Shown: positions 44,254 to 54,866, numbered from the stretch's first letter. The stretch: DNA of 64,000 nt from an uncultured Paracoccaceae bacterium (GCA_938016515.1 CALILP010000068.1:1-64000); one strand, 5' to 3'. Numbers and translations: made by a program. The notes: a model not told the origin generated them from the sequence alone.

Positions 44254-45317
44254 CCGCCCTACCCGTTGGATCAACCATCGGCATCCTTGGTGGCGGACAG
44301 CTGGGGCGGATGTTGTCGGTGGCTGCATCACGTCTTGGACTGAAAACCCATATCTTTGAGCCGGGAGCCACCCCACCAGCAGGCGACGTGGCCCACACGG
44401 TGACCACAGCCGACTACACCGACACCGCCGCCCTGAAAGCTTTCGCGGCATCGGTCGATGTCATCACCTACGAGTTTGAGAACATCCCGACCTCAGCGCT
44501 CGACGTGCTGGAGGCTCTCAAACCGATCCATCCAAACCGCACGGCCCTGGCCACCAGTCAGGACCGCCTTGTCGAGAAAGCCTTCCTGCAAGACCTCGGC
44601 CTGCAAACGGCCCCCTTTGCGAACGTGGAAACGGCGGCTGACCTCGATACAGCGCTGTCAGGCATCGGCACACCTGCCATCCTCAAGACCCGCACGATGG
44701 GCTACGACGGCAAGGGTCAAGCACGGATCATGACGCCGGACGACGCCCCCAAAGCCCTTGCGGACATGGCCGGGGCAGCTGCAATTCTGGAAGGTTTCGT
44801 TGATTTCAGCCACGAGGTCTCGGTCATCGCCGCACGTAACCCCGACGGGGCGGTGGCCTGTTATGACCCTGGCGAGAACGTGCACGAGGCAGGTATCCTG
44901 CGGACCACCACGGTGCCCGCCAAACTGACCCCGTCGCAACGAACAGACGCTGTATTGCTGGCCGCGCGGATCCTGAATGCGTTGGATTATGTGGGGGTCA
45001 TGGGGGTCGAATTATTCGTCACCTCACAGGGGCTTATCGTGAACGAAATCGCACCGCGCGTGCACAACTCGGGGCACTGGACACAGAACGGCTGTACGAT
45101 TGATCAGTTCGAACAGCACATCCGGGCGGTGGCCGGCTGGCCGCTGGGAGACGGATCGCGACACAGCAACGTCAGGATGGAAAACCTGATTGGCGACGAC
45201 ATGAATCAGGTCCCAGAAGCAGCCCAAACCGAAGCAGCAATCCACCTTTACGGGAAGGCTGTAGCCAAGCCGGGACGTAAGATGGGGCATATCAACCGGA
45301 TCACCGGACCTGCATAA
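44250..45317 (+). CDS. purK: 5-(carboxyamino)imidazole ribonucleotide synthase
   Basis: A 355-residue ATP-grasp enzyme carboxylating AIR with bicarbonate to N5-CAIR, the substrate of PurE. Motifs are [20 protein letters not shown] at the N-terminus, [20 protein letters not shown] (ATP-grasp glycine loop) and [15 protein letters not shown] chose ATG at 44250, within the purE stop codon; the frame is open upstream but overlaps purE coding sequence. Confidence 0.97.
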   Translation: MTALPVGSTIGILGGGQLGRMLSVAASRLGLKTHIFEPGATPPAGDVAHTVTTADYTDTAALKAFAASVDVITYEFENIPTSALDVLEALKPIHPNRTALATSQDRLVEKAFLQDLGLQTAPFANVETAADLDTALSGIGTPAILKTRTMGYDGKGQARIMTPDDAPKALADMAGAAAILEGFVDFSHEVSVIAARNPDGAVACYDPGENVHEAGILRTTTVPAKLTPSQRTDAVLLAARILNALDYVGVMGVELFVTSQGLIVNEIAPRVHNSGHWTQNGCTIDQFEQHIRAVAGWPLGDGSRHSNVRMENLIGDDMNQVPEAAQTEAAIHLYGKAVAKPGRKMGHINRITGPA

Positions 45318-45386
45318 AGGGCCCAAACGACGCAGGCATCCCCCGATTTTTATAGAAAAATCACACCCGGCGTTCGACGGCGCGCC

Positions 45387-46148
45387 CTAGTCAGTCAACC
45401 CAAAGACAACGCCACCAAAACTCAGGTCGCGGTCAAACTGTCCGGCGGTCAGAAACGCCTGAACTTGGGCGATCACCAGCGGGTTGTTCATCATGAAGGT
45501 GTGGGTGACGGGCAGAACGATATGATCATTCATCCCGTCAAGTTTGGTTTCCTCGACAGAAACCTTCCCGTCATCCGGCCCTGCAATCAATGAGGAATAG
45601 ACGGGGTTTAAAGATCTGTCGCCCGCAATAATCCCTACCTCATATGATGCCCCATCAATCTGATTTGGAACCGATCCGGCCTCTGTCCCCAATTGCAGAC
45701 CAGCAGGTCCGTTGATCCACTCAAACGGCTCCCAATCGCCAAAGATATCAACCAATTCAGACCCCTGATTGGGTGGCCCCAACATTACGACACGCCCCAT
45801 CTGGGCGGGGCGGTTTTCGGTCAGCCACAGACGGATCAGGATATTTCCCATTGAATGGGCCACGAAGTTCACACGCCGATCACCGCAAGCGGCCACATCT
45901 GCACCCACCTGCTCATCCACCAACGCCTGAATGGTCTTTTCGGTCGAGGGATAGCCGGTGTTCACAACCGTATAGCCTGCCGCCTCTAACACAGCCTGCA
46001 TTGGGGCCAGCGATATTTCAGATCGCGCAAGACCATGCAGCAGCACAACACATTCTTCCGCTGTTTGCGGTTTGGCATGCACAAAGCCCTGCGCAATTGG
46101 GGCGCAGCCAAACATCAACAGAAAAAGAAACAAAAAACGAGCTTTCAT
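45387..46148 (-). CDS. Exported alpha/beta hydrolase, lipase-like
   Basis: A 253-residue protein with a signal sequence ([20 protein letters not shown]; the LMFGC stretch could also be a lipobox). The fold is alpha/beta hydrolase: [13 protein letters not shown] supplies the oxyanion loop, and [17 protein letters not shown] carries the nucleophile elbow [18 protein letters not shown] is typical of PGAP1/LipA-like lipases. Hydrolysis of a lipid ester is likely but the substrate is unknown. I chose ATG at 46148 for the signal peptide. It is divergent from the NUDIX gene. Confidence 0.87.
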   Translation of the reverse strand: MKARFLFLFLLMFGCAPIAQGFVHAKPQTAEECVVLLHGLARSEISLAPMQAVLEAAGYTVVNTGYPSTEKTIQALVDEQVGADVAACGDRRVNFVAHSMGNILIRLWLTENRPAQMGRVVMLGPPNQGSELVDIFGDWEPFEWINGPAGLQLGTEAGSVPNQIDGASYEVGIIAGDRSLNPVYSSLIAGPDDGKVSVEETKLDGMNDHIVLPVTHTFMMNNPLVIAQVQAFLTAGQFDRDLSFGGVVFGLTD

Positions 46149-46238
46149 GGGGTGATAGATAACACTGGTGATGACGTTTCGGAATCCCTGCGCGACAAAA
46201 CCTTGCGTCGCGAACGTCAGAACGCCATCTTGGGTGCT

Positions 46239-46685
46239 ATGTCTAAACCTCCTCGTCTTGCTGTGCGCGCCGTTCTTTTGCAGGATAATCGTTTGCTTTT
46301 GGTCAATGCATGGCGCGGACGTGACCATTTGTGGTGCGCGCCCGGCGGCGGGGTCGATGCACACGCAAGCCTGCCTGACAATCTGCGCCGTGAAATGCAC
46401 GAGGAAACAGGCCTGCAGGTTGATGTTGGCAACGTCTGTTTGGTCAACGAATTCAACGACGAAGCGCATGACTTTCATCAAGTCGATATCTATTTTCGCT
46501 GTACCTTGGCCGCTGGCATCCTTGATCCCGCATGGCAGGACCCCGAGGGCATTGTGTCACACCGCCGCTGGGTGACGCGCGATGAGTTGTCAAAACTGAC
46601 CGTCAAGCCAGACAGCCTTGCACACGTTGCATGGGATGCGCCCGCCCAGACCTTCTACGATCTGTTAGAGCCTATCGTCCGTTAA
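46239..46685 (+). CDS. NUDIX hydrolase
   Basis: A 148-residue NUDIX protein. The box is complete: [20 protein letters not shown] followed by ETGLQV, with the REMHEE metal glutamates (about residues 36-60). The N-terminus [19 protein letters not shown] is the usual first strand. The substrate is unknown. I chose ATG at 46239 (MSKPPRLAV). It overlaps the convergent EamA gene by 4 bp. Confidence 0.9.
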   Translation: MSKPPRLAVRAVLLQDNRLLLVNAWRGRDHLWCAPGGGVDAHASLPDNLRREMHEETGLQVDVGNVCLVNEFNDEAHDFHQVDIYFRCTLAAGILDPAWQDPEGIVSHRRWVTRDELSKLTVKPDSLAHVAWDAPAQTFYDLLEPIVR

Positions 46686-47518
46686 CGCCCTGGCTTCAGC
46701 GACAAGCCGATCCCACCCAACACCAACACACCCGCAACAATCAACCGCCATGTCAGCGGCTCTCCCAGCAAGGCCACCCCCGCGGCTACCGCAATGACAG
46801 GCACGGACAATTGCGCGACCGAGGCCGTAACCGTCTCTAGTTGCGGCAAGCATCGGTACCACAAGGCGTACCCCAAACCGGATGTAACCGCGCCCGCGAT
46901 GATCGCTATGATGGTTCCCCCAAGGGTGATTGTCTCAGCACTTACGCCCAGCAAGAGAGCGGCAACCAGTGGCAAACATAAGATGAAATTCCCGGCTGTC
47001 GCAGCTAATGCATCCGGCTCTCCTCGTCCAAGCAAGGTATAGGCCGCCCAAGCGACACCTGCCGCCAGCATCGCCAATGACCCGGCAAACGGCACTGCTG
47101 TCTCACCGCCGGGCCACAAAAGTACCACCAAGCCCGCCATGGCGATGCTGCACCCAATCCACTTCAAAACAGAGATTTTCTGCCCCTCGACCACGGCCCA
47201 ACCGAACATGACGATCTGGAGAACCCCAAACAAGATCAACGCCCCAAGACCTGCACCCAGTGTTAGGTAAGACCATGAAAACCCGATCATATAAATGGCC
47301 AATGCCAATGCCCCGGCCATGCGTTTGCGTGACATCAACTGTATCCCGCCCTGCCGACGCCGCGCGACCAGAACCGCCAGCATCGTAGCCCCCGCAGCTG
47401 TCCGGATCACCGCAAAGATCATCGGGTCCATACCATAGCTTGCCACCCCGACCCGGTTCAGGATCGAGTTCGACGCAAAGGCGATCATGGTCAAAGTGAC
47501 GAGAAGTAAAAGGTGCAT
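46682..47518 (-). CDS. EamA/DMT-family transporter
   Basis: A 278-residue membrane protein with ten predicted helices in two EamA repeats (opening MHLLLLVTLTMIAFASNSIL; GALILFGVLQIVMFGWAVVE at mid-protein; C-terminal ALLGEPLTWRLIVAGVLVLG). It is probably an exporter of a small metabolite; the substrate is unknown. I chose ATG at 47518, where the first helix and family likeness begin; the frame is open to 47596. It is unrelated in detail to the EamA protein at 5.8 kb. Confidence 0.88.
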   Translation of the reverse strand: MHLLLLVTLTMIAFASNSILNRVGVASYGMDPMIFAVIRTAAGATMLAVLVARRRQGGIQLMSRKRMAGALALAIYMIGFSWSYLTLGAGLGALILFGVLQIVMFGWAVVEGQKISVLKWIGCSIAMAGLVVLLWPGGETAVPFAGSLAMLAAGVAWAAYTLLGRGEPDALAATAGNFILCLPLVAALLLGVSAETITLGGTIIAIIAGAVTSGLGYALWYRCLPQLETVTASVAQLSVPVIAVAAGVALLGEPLTWRLIVAGVLVLGGIGLSLKPGR

Positions 47519-47580
47519 GACCACTGCTTGGCGGAGCAAAGCGAAACTGGCAAGCACGAAACCAATTGTCCTCGCAGAGA

Positions 47581-47976
47581 CTAAAGCAAGTTGCATTTAC
47601 CCGGTTCGGCCAAAGCATGATAACGCGGTCGGGGTGCATCTTCAGCAACGCGCACACCACGTGTCTCCATGATGCAAACGACGTCTTCGATACTGTCAAC
47701 AATTAGCCGATTATCCGTCTGAAAGATTTTCTGCAGTCCGGAAAACCGCGCCACAATCTCGATGGCTACACCGGTCCCGCTCGAAATATCTTCGATCGAA
47801 ACAACCTTTGCTGAGAAGTAAGTTCGGGACAATGGATCTTGCGGGCCACTCACATAAATAAGCCATGCAAAAATTCCAAGCAGCACCATTCCCGGCAAAA
47901 CGATAATAATCATCAGATGTCGCAGACGCTGTTTGCGGACAAGCTGATCAAGTTGCTTTTGCGTTCGTTTCGACAT
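47581..47976 (-). CDS. Hypothetical single-helix membrane protein
   Basis: A 131-residue protein with a charged N-terminus, one membrane helix (about residues 20-42, LMIIIVLPGMVLLGIFAWLI) and a soluble remainder ending in a cysteine-containing tail. No family recognised. It lies between the EamA gene and the groEL terminator on the same strand and is somewhat less GC-rich in third codon positions than its neighbours. Moderate support as a real gene. Confidence 0.6.
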   Translation of the reverse strand: MSKRTQKQLDQLVRKQRLRHLMIIIVLPGMVLLGIFAWLIYVSGPQDPLSRTYFSAKVVSIEDISSGTGVAIEIVARFSGLQKIFQTDNRLIVDSIEDVVCIMETRGVRVAEDAPRPRYHALAEPGKCNLL

Positions 47977-48002
47977 CGGACATCTATGACGCAGTTTTTA
48001 GA

Positions 48003-48031
48003 CAAGAAAAGGGCGCCCCGAAGGACGCCCT
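48003..48031 (-). terminator. Terminator of groESL
   Basis: On the minus strand, AGGGCGTCC-TTCG-GGGCGCCCT forms a 9-bp stem (one G-T pair) closed by a UUCG tetraloop, followed by TTTTCTTG. It lies 27 bp after the groEL stop codon. Confidence 0.9.
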
Positions 48032-48057
48032 CTCAATTTAAGTAAGGCCGCAGCAGC

Positions 48058-49704
<1,647 letters not shown>

Positions 49705-49738
49705 TTAGCTCCTTGAATTAAGTTGTTGTCTTGAAAAC

Positions 49739-49763
49739 GTAGGGTGCGTGCTTGCCACGCACC
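49739..49763. repeat. Short palindromic repeat in the groES-groEL gap
   Basis: A 25-bp unit beginning GTAGG with stem GGTGCGTG/CACGCACC and loop CTTGC, 7 bp after the groES stop codon. It has the same length and layout as the repeats at 37978 and 38041 but a compensated, different stem. Confidence 0.75.
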
Positions 49764-49770
49764 GACCCCA

Positions 49771-50058
49771 TCAGGCGATGATGCCCAGGATGTCGCTTTC
49801 TTTCATGATCAGCAGGTCTTCACCGTCGATCTTGACTTCGGTGCCGGACCACTTGCCAAACAGGATCTTGTCGCCTGCTTTGACGTCCATCGCGATCAGC
49901 TCACCGCTGTCCTTGCGTGCGCCTGCGCCGCAAGATACGACTTCGCCTTCAGCAGGCTTTTCCTTGGCGCTGTCAGGAATGATCAGCCCGCCAGCTGTTT
50001 TCTCGTCGCTTTCAACACGACGAACCAACACACGGTCATGCAGTGGTGTAAATGCCAT
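49771..50058 (-). CDS. groES: Co-chaperonin GroES
   Basis: A 95-residue lid subunit for GroEL. It begins [20 protein letters not shown], has the mobile loop [20 protein letters not shown], and ends with the usual [16 protein letters not shown]. The ATG at 50058 has AAGGAG about 8 nt upstream. It is the first gene of the groESL operon, under a CIRCE operator and a sigma-70-type promoter. Confidence 0.99.
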   Translation of the reverse strand: MAFTPLHDRVLVRRVESDEKTAGGLIIPDSAKEKPAEGEVVSCGAGARKDSGELIAMDVKAGDKILFGKWSGTEVKIDGEDLLIMKESDILGIIA

Positions 50059-50092
50059 CTCCGAACTCTCCTTGTTCGCGTTAATCTTGATG

Positions 50093-50119
50093 TTATCACT
50101 CACACAGCGCGAGTGCTAA
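50093..50119 (-). promoter_or_regulatory. CIRCE operator (HrcA site) of groESL
   Basis: On the minus strand TTAGCACTC-N9-GAGTGATAA, one base from the consensus TTAGCACTC-N9-GAGTGCTAA. It is 35 bp before the groES start and at the predicted transcription start, the usual place for HrcA repression. Confidence 0.93.
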
Positions 50120-50126
50120 CGACGTG

Positions 50127-50155
50127 TAGTTAAGTAAGGACAGCGGACGAGTCAA
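50127..50155 (-). promoter_or_regulatory. Probable groESL promoter
   Basis: On the minus strand, TTGACT (50155-50150) and TAACTA (50132-50127) are separated by 17 bp. Transcription would start about at 50120, at the edge of the CIRCE operator. The -35 box is good and the -10 box weak, so placement rests partly on the operator. Confidence 0.5.
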
Positions 50156-50592
50156 CAGCTTCCAATGGAAGAAATCGGGCAAAGGAAAAAGACAGATAAA
50201 AAGCCATCAAAAGGCCGCGCTTCGCCAGACATCTTTTAGCATCTTTCCCGATAGATAGCATAAGCTTACAGGGCATTCATGAGGTTTATCATTGTTGCGT
50301 CTTACCCCAGCCGAACCCGGATAACTTTGCCCGCGAACCCGCACCATTCCATGCCGCCTACATCTGACCAGACGGCACAATTGCGCAACATTGGCTGCAC
50401 TTCAAAATTCACTGTTGCCCCAAAGGCAACGCTCCGGCTACACAACTGCAAGACGATAACGAATCGAGGAGACGACAATGCACCAAGGATACCCACTTAG
50501 CACCCGCTGGTGACCTTGCGCATTGCTGCGCCGTCACTGGCGCAGACCCCGTCTACGACCCCTCTATTTGATATTTTCGAAAGCATCCTCAA
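50156..50592. other. Intergenic region between groESL promoter and a small gene
   Basis: About 440 bp with no convincing gene. It contains a micro-frame of 11 codons at 50478-50513 with a strong Shine-Dalgarno sequence. A longer frame from 50510 on the plus strand has non-protein-like composition. No other repeats or promoters were clear. Confidence 0.5.
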
Positions 50593-50910
50593 ATGCATCC
50601 CCCGTTTTATATCCCCGACACCCGTGTGTCGCAGGACATCACGCATCATTACGACAGCAAACCCGTCATCCGGCGGGGTGCTGCTAAAACAATTCTGCGG
50701 TTCATTCCTGCCCCGGGATGGCCACCGATTTGCCCTCATCTGGTTGATTTGGTTGAAGATGATCGGCCAAATCTGCCCAGCGGCAAATCCGTGCACGCGC
50801 GCCCTTTCCTGCAGGTGGTGCCCGCCCCACGAAACCATGTCCGCGACGCTGTGGGCCGGTTCCTGATCCGAATGGGTCAGCGGTTGATCTTAGAAAACCG
50901 GCCGGGCTGA
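50593..50910 (+). CDS. Small conserved-looking protein, unknown function
   Basis: A 105-residue frame: MHPPFYIPDTRVSQDITHHY at the start, a Pro-rich middle (LRFIPAPGWPPICPHLVDLV), then QVVPAPRNHVRDAVGRFLIR and MGQRLILEN. Composition and codon use look like real protein, and I believe similar short proteins exist in roseobacters; function unknown. A long hairpin overlaps the stop codon and the next gene starts 36 bp later. No strong ribosome-binding site precedes the ATG. Confidence 0.6.
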   Translation: MHPPFYIPDTRVSQDITHHYDSKPVIRRGAAKTILRFIPAPGWPPICPHLVDLVEDDRPNLPSGKSVHARPFLQVVPAPRNHVRDAVGRFLIRMGQRLILENRPG

Positions 50911-50926
50911 TCCGTTCAGCCCGGCC
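50900..50926 (+). terminator. Hairpin overlapping the stop codon of the 105-residue frame
   Basis: A perfect 11-bp stem GGCCGGGCTGA/TCAGCCCGGCC with a 5-nt loop. The TGA stop is the end of the left arm. No T-run, so it may act as a 3' stabilising or attenuating structure rather than a full terminator. Confidence 0.55.
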
Positions 50927-50946
50927 TCTGCGAAAAGGAATGCTCT

Positions 50947-51936
50947 ATGCTGCGCGCCACTTTGACGGCACTTATGACCTGTTTGGCCCTTCCTGCGGCA
51001 GCGCTTTGTTCAGGCGATAGCTTTCTTACGCAACTCAACAAAGAAGATCGTACCGCCCTCACTGCGGCGTCCGAAAGCGTGCCGTATTCCGACGGACTTT
51101 TGTGGGAGTTGCGACGTGATAACAAGACCCTGACACTCGTCGGAACGATGCATGTCTACGATGCCAGGTTAGAGCCTATTCGCGACCGGGCGCTGCCCGC
51201 CTTGCAGACGGCTGACCTGTTGATGGTGGAAACCACTGCAGATGAAGAACGCGCGATGCAAGAAGCCTTTGTCGCTGCTCCGGATCTTTACTTGATCACC
51301 GACGGCCCCACATTGCCCGATCTCCTCGAGCCCTCAGTTTGGTCCAAAGTACAAGACGCAGCAGCCGACCGTGGCCTGCCCAGCTTTATGATCGCGCAGA
51401 TGCAGCCTTGGTATCTTTCACTGACGCTGGGAATTCCAGCATGTGCAATGGCAGACCTTGCAGCGGGCCAACGCGGGTTGGATCACATGTTGATCAATGA
51501 TGCCGAGGCCGCAGACATTCCGATACAATCGCTCGAAAGTTGGGAAGTCCTGATTGGCACGTTGTCAGACAGCACCATGGAAGAGCAGTTGGCAGCGCTT
51601 GCACTCAGCCTGCTCTCCAAAGCAGATCAACAGGCCATGTTCGTCGCACTCCTTGACCTATACTTCACAGAACAAACAGCAGCGGTTTGGACCCTAAGCG
51701 AAATTGCGGCCCGAGAATTGACCGATCTGGCAGAAGAAGAAGCGGCTGCGCAAATGGCGGAGACGCAGGATGTCTTGCTGAACCAGCGCAACTTGAACTG
51801 GGTTCCAGTGATCGAGGCTGCGGCAGCACAACATGATGAAATTGTCATCGCGTTCGGAGCCGCGCATTTGCCCGGTGAGCTGGGTATGCTTACGCTGCTC
51901 GAAGCCGAAGGCTGGTCCATCACCCGCCTGCCCTAG
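50947..51936 (+). CDS. TraB/GumN family protein
   Basis: A 329-residue exported protein with a signal peptide (MLRATLTALMTCLALPAAAL). The TraB/GumN core starts at LLWELRRDNKTLTLVGTMHV (GxxH motif) and ends with VIAFGAAHLPGELGMLTLLE (the HLPG motif). Conserved His and Glu residues suggest a metal-dependent hydrolase related to Tiki proteases; activity is not established for bacterial members. The ATG at 50947 has AAGGAA upstream. Confidence 0.9.
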   Translation: MLRATLTALMTCLALPAAALCSGDSFLTQLNKEDRTALTAASESVPYSDGLLWELRRDNKTLTLVGTMHVYDARLEPIRDRALPALQTADLLMVETTADEERAMQEAFVAAPDLYLITDGPTLPDLLEPSVWSKVQDAAADRGLPSFMIAQMQPWYLSLTLGIPACAMADLAAGQRGLDHMLINDAEAADIPIQSLESWEVLIGTLSDSTMEEQLAALALSLLSKADQQAMFVALLDLYFTEQTAAVWTLSEIAARELTDLAEEEAAAQMAETQDVLLNQRNLNWVPVIEAAAAQHDEIVIAFGAAHLPGELGMLTLLEAEGWSITRLP

Positions 51937-51946
51937 CGGCGGCTCC

Positions 51947-52017
51947 CAATTTCTGTCCCAGAAATTGTAGCCAAATTCTCTCAGAGAATTTGCCACCAGA
52001 CTTTGGGACAAAGTCTG
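51947..52017. repeat. Twin-hairpin dispersed repeat, copy C (three hairpins)
   Basis: Three perfect hairpins in a row: CAATTTCT-GTCCC-AGAAATTG (51947-51967), AAATTCTC-TCA-GAGAATTT (51973-51991) and CAGACTTT-GGGAC-AAAGTCTG (51997-52017). The first and third match copies A and B. It fills the gap between the convergent TraB and DUF2161 genes. Confidence 0.85.
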
Positions 52018-52018
52018 T

Positions 52019-52696
52019 TCAGCCCTCTACATCACCGTAGTCGGCTAGGCCTTTCTGACCAGCCTTGGTCAACCCATAGACCCCCCGTTCAACCCGCGTA
52101 AACCACCCATAGTGATCGTCGCGCATGATCCGGGTGGCCTCGGGAACTTCTGCCCACTCCTTGACCTTTTTGCCCGGCGACGGACCATGAACCGCTAAAA
52201 ACCGGGCACAGCGCAGCGCGTCCTGACGATACCCTGTGATCAAACCATGACGGGTCGCCCCACCATCATTTGGGTCGCCTTTCAGCCGATCAAAGGCCCG
52301 CAACATCTTGGCCTTCTTCTTTTTTGACTTCCGGGGGGCATAAGGCACCGGATCGGCATGAACCTCGACATGACCATCCCGGCCCCGCACGGTCATCACG
52401 CCCAGCCCGACACGCCGCGCCAACGCGACGTTGTCTTTCAGGGCGCGCGCAAAAGGTTTGCCTGACTTCCAAGGGACCGCAACATACACCTGATCACTCA
52501 CAGCTAAGCGGGCGATGCCTTGGTGAAACAACGACAGGGAAAAACCGGTTTTCAACTCGACAATCACAGGGTCTTCTGGCCCACGCATCGCAACAACATC
52601 GGCAGCCCCAACCTCACCCTTCACAGTATAGCCTTGCCGCGTAAGATAGGCCTTAATTGGCGCATAGAGGTCTGTTTCGCGGCCCTTTTGTGCCAT
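52019..52696 (-). CDS. DUF2161 protein (predicted PD-(D/E)XK phosphodiesterase fold)
   Basis: A 225-residue protein of the DUF2161 family. The N-terminal part has the nuclease-like core ETDLYAPIKAYLTRQGYTVK, then GAADVVAM (Asp) and PVIVELKTGFS (the E-x-K motif), as in PD-(D/E)XK enzymes. A Lys-rich stretch (RKSKKKKAKML) follows, then a winged-helix-like C-terminus (YGWFTRVERGVYGLTKAGQK). DNA binding or cleavage is inference. I chose ATG at 52696; an alternative lies 9 nt upstream. Confidence 0.85.
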   Translation of the reverse strand: MAQKGRETDLYAPIKAYLTRQGYTVKGEVGAADVVAMRGPEDPVIVELKTGFSLSLFHQGIARLAVSDQVYVAVPWKSGKPFARALKDNVALARRVGLGVMTVRGRDGHVEVHADPVPYAPRKSKKKKAKMLRAFDRLKGDPNDGGATRHGLITGYRQDALRCARFLAVHGPSPGKKVKEWAEVPEATRIMRDDHYGWFTRVERGVYGLTKAGQKGLADYGDVEG

Positions 52697-53105
52697 ACAA
52701 CTCACTATCTCTTCGGGGATTGCAGACCAAACTCAAGTCCTGCAACCACATCAATCTGCATAAGAATAAACCATGCTTCGTTTCTGACGAACACTCTTTT
52801 CGGCTTCACATCCGGCTGTCTGTGACCGCAGCAATGGCTCCGAACGACCAATCCTGATCGAAGGCGCCTATCTGTGAGCGAATAACAGATAGGCGCCTCA
52901 TAGCAACTTGAACAAAACTGGCAGACGGACCCTACCCCGCGAAAAACTTCAACGCAGCGTCTTGGCCCAACAGGCATTTTGGTTTTGTCACCTTCGCCAA
53001 GGCTCTTTGAAAAACGCATATCAGCCTTGTTCATTGGCCCCGTGACAACGTGGGCTTTGCTGCTATAAGGCCCGCAAAACGTACCCCATTTCATAGGTAG
53101 CTCTG
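52697..53105. other. Intergenic region before the pyrophosphatase gene
   Basis: About 410 bp without a convincing gene. It contains a perfect 14-bp inverted repeat at 52862-52898. The open frame on the minus strand here has no protein-like features. No promoter could be assigned with confidence. Confidence 0.5.
52862..52898. repeat. Perfect 14-bp inverted repeat
   Basis: AGGCGCCTATCTGT and ACAGATAGGCGCCT separated by 9 nt (GAGCGAATA). No T-run on either side. Could be a transcript hairpin or an operator. Confidence 0.75.
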
Positions 53106-54026
53106 ATGACAACGCTGATTTTTGGCCACAAATCCCCTGACACTGATTCCACGGGATCCCCCCTGATCTGGGAATGGTTCCTCAACCACACTGGCACCGA
53201 CGCAAAAGCAGTGCTGCTGGGCCAGCCCAACACAGAAGCAGCCTTTGTGGCAGAACGCTGGGGCTTTGATCAGCCACAGATCATCGACACCCTTGCAGAT
53301 GGCCAGGACTGTGTTGTCGTCGATACCAACAACCCCGCTGAATTGCCTGACAATATCAACGCAGCCAATATCACCGCCATCATCGATCACCATAAGCTGG
53401 TCGGTGGTCTCGAAACAGCAGGCCCGATCGACATCACGATCCGCCCCCTCGCCTGCACGGCGACCATCATGCACGACCTGATGGGCGAACATGCAGCCCA
53501 CATGCCGGACGCTGTCAAAGGCCTGATGTTGTCTTGCATTCTGTCTGACACGCTTGAGTTCCGATCACCGACGACAACGCAAACCGACAAAGAGCTGGCC
53601 GAAACACTCGCCGCAGAATTAGGCATCGAAATCGGCATGTACGCCGCCGAAATGTTTGCCGCGAAGTCTGATGTCTCGGCGTTTTCCGATGCCGAGCTTT
53701 TGCGCATGGACAGCAAGGAATATGCAGTTGGTGATACTAAATTCCGGGTCTCTGTCTTGGAAACCACAGCGCCCCAAATCGTGCTGGACCGCAAAGACAG
53801 CATCATGGCGTCGATGTCTGATGTGGCCTCCGAAGACGGCGTCGATCAGGTCCTGCTTTTCGTCGTGGACATCCTGAACGAAGAAGCCACCATGCTAATT
53901 CCCAATGAGCTGACCAAAGGCGTCGCAAAGGCATCCTTCGGAGCAACTGTTTCCGGAGACACCGTGGTACTGCCTGGCGTCATGAGCCGCAAAAAGCAAA
54001 TCATCCCGAATTTAAAGACGGCGTAG
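53106..54026 (+). CDS. ppaC: Manganese-dependent inorganic pyrophosphatase (family II)
   Basis: A 306-residue enzyme hydrolysing pyrophosphate to phosphate. The DHH domain shows FGHKSPDTDST (metal His and Asp), CVVVDTNNPAELP and IDHHKLVGG (the DHH motif). The C-terminal DHHA2 domain ends with the substrate-binding SRKKQIIPNL. Family II enzymes are less common in alphaproteobacteria than family I but known in roseobacters. A terminator follows 24 bp after the stop codon. Confidence 0.95.
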   Translation: MTTLIFGHKSPDTDSTGSPLIWEWFLNHTGTDAKAVLLGQPNTEAAFVAERWGFDQPQIIDTLADGQDCVVVDTNNPAELPDNINAANITAIIDHHKLVGGLETAGPIDITIRPLACTATIMHDLMGEHAAHMPDAVKGLMLSCILSDTLEFRSPTTTQTDKELAETLAAELGIEIGMYAAEMFAAKSDVSAFSDAELLRMDSKEYAVGDTKFRVSVLETTAPQIVLDRKDSIMASMSDVASEDGVDQVLLFVVDILNEEATMLIPNELTKGVAKASFGATVSGDTVVLPGVMSRKKQIIPNLKTA

Positions 54027-54049
54027 GCAACGTAACAGCCTAAACGTTA

Positions 54050-54079
54050 GGGCTGCACTCTCAGGTGCGGCCCTTTTTT
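54050..54079 (+). terminator. Rho-independent terminator after the pyrophosphatase gene
   Basis: Stem GGGCTGCAC/GTGCGGCCC (one T-G pair) with a 6-nt loop, followed by TTTTTT. Confidence 0.9.
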
Positions 54080-54182
54080 CGGCGGCTTGAGGTGACGGCT
54101 TTGCGGGACTTATTGTGAATTCGCAGCGCCAGCGCAAAAAGCCGCTTTCAACGATATCATCGCCAAGACCAAAAGGAATGGG

Positions 54183-54641
54183 TTAGTCGGTCGGTGGTTG
54201 GATGCCGCCAAAAATGTGATTTTCTAGATTGTTTCTTGCTATTTGGTTGGTGGTTAACTCTCTGAACGGTAACCACGCCTTCTTCGCCAAAAGTTCATGC
54301 TCTTCGCGAATAAATTTGGATATGTCGATGATATGACGAACGCTGTCATAGCCAAAGCCAAGGTTGTCAAAGCTATACATAGCAAAAACAATTCGAAGCA
54401 GCCGAACTCTTTGAGTCTCTGCTGCTTTTGGAAAGGAGTGCTGAAAAAGAGACGATGCTGTCCCAAACAATCCAAGCCGAACTTTGCTATCAATGGACGC
54501 GCGCAGTTGGTCAGCGCTGCCTGGGTCAAGCTTCGCATAAAGATTTGCAAATTCGATCAGTTGCTCTTCAGCACTCGAATACCCTTGTTTTGCAAACTTG
54601 AACGTCTCTACCAATAACTGGAGACCGTTTATCGTGCACAT
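54183..54641 (-). CDS. Hypothetical protein in AT-richer islet
   Basis: A 152-residue, mostly helical protein (MCTINGLQLLVETFKFAKQG at the start, VRHIIDISKFIREEHELLA near the end). No family recognised, no signal peptide or membrane helix. Codon use is clearly AT-richer than in the flanking genes, which suggests recent transfer. I chose ATG at 54641; the frame is open 54 nt further. It is divergent from the next unknown gene. Confidence 0.6.
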   Translation of the reverse strand: MCTINGLQLLVETFKFAKQGYSSAEEQLIEFANLYAKLDPGSADQLRASIDSKVRLGLFGTASSLFQHSFPKAAETQRVRLLRIVFAMYSFDNLGFGYDSVRHIIDISKFIREEHELLAKKAWLPFRELTTNQIARNNLENHIFGGIQPPTD

Positions 54642-54866
54642 TTTGAAACCCTCGGCCTTACAGCGCACTGAATCGCAAAGCAGCTGTCGGTGCAATACGC
54701 AGCATTCAGTACTTTTCGGCTCTAACCGGTCATCCGACGCTTTTGGTAGGGTTCAATGCTGAAAACAACGGCCGAGGTCGGCAACGCGGACTTTGTTACC
54801 ATTGGATTTTGTCGCAGATGCAGTATTTGAGAACTTCGACCATACCTATCCGGAGTACCTTTTTCT

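Noticed and set aside
50510-50866. 118-codon plus-strand frame overlapping the 105-residue frame
   Set aside because: Composition is less protein-like than the overlapping frame at 50593, and the hairpin and next gene fit the end of the latter.
52706-53112. 135-codon minus-strand frame upstream of the pyrophosphatase gene
   Set aside because: Cys- and Arg-rich, passes through a perfect inverted repeat, no ribosome-binding site and overlaps the pyrophosphatase start.
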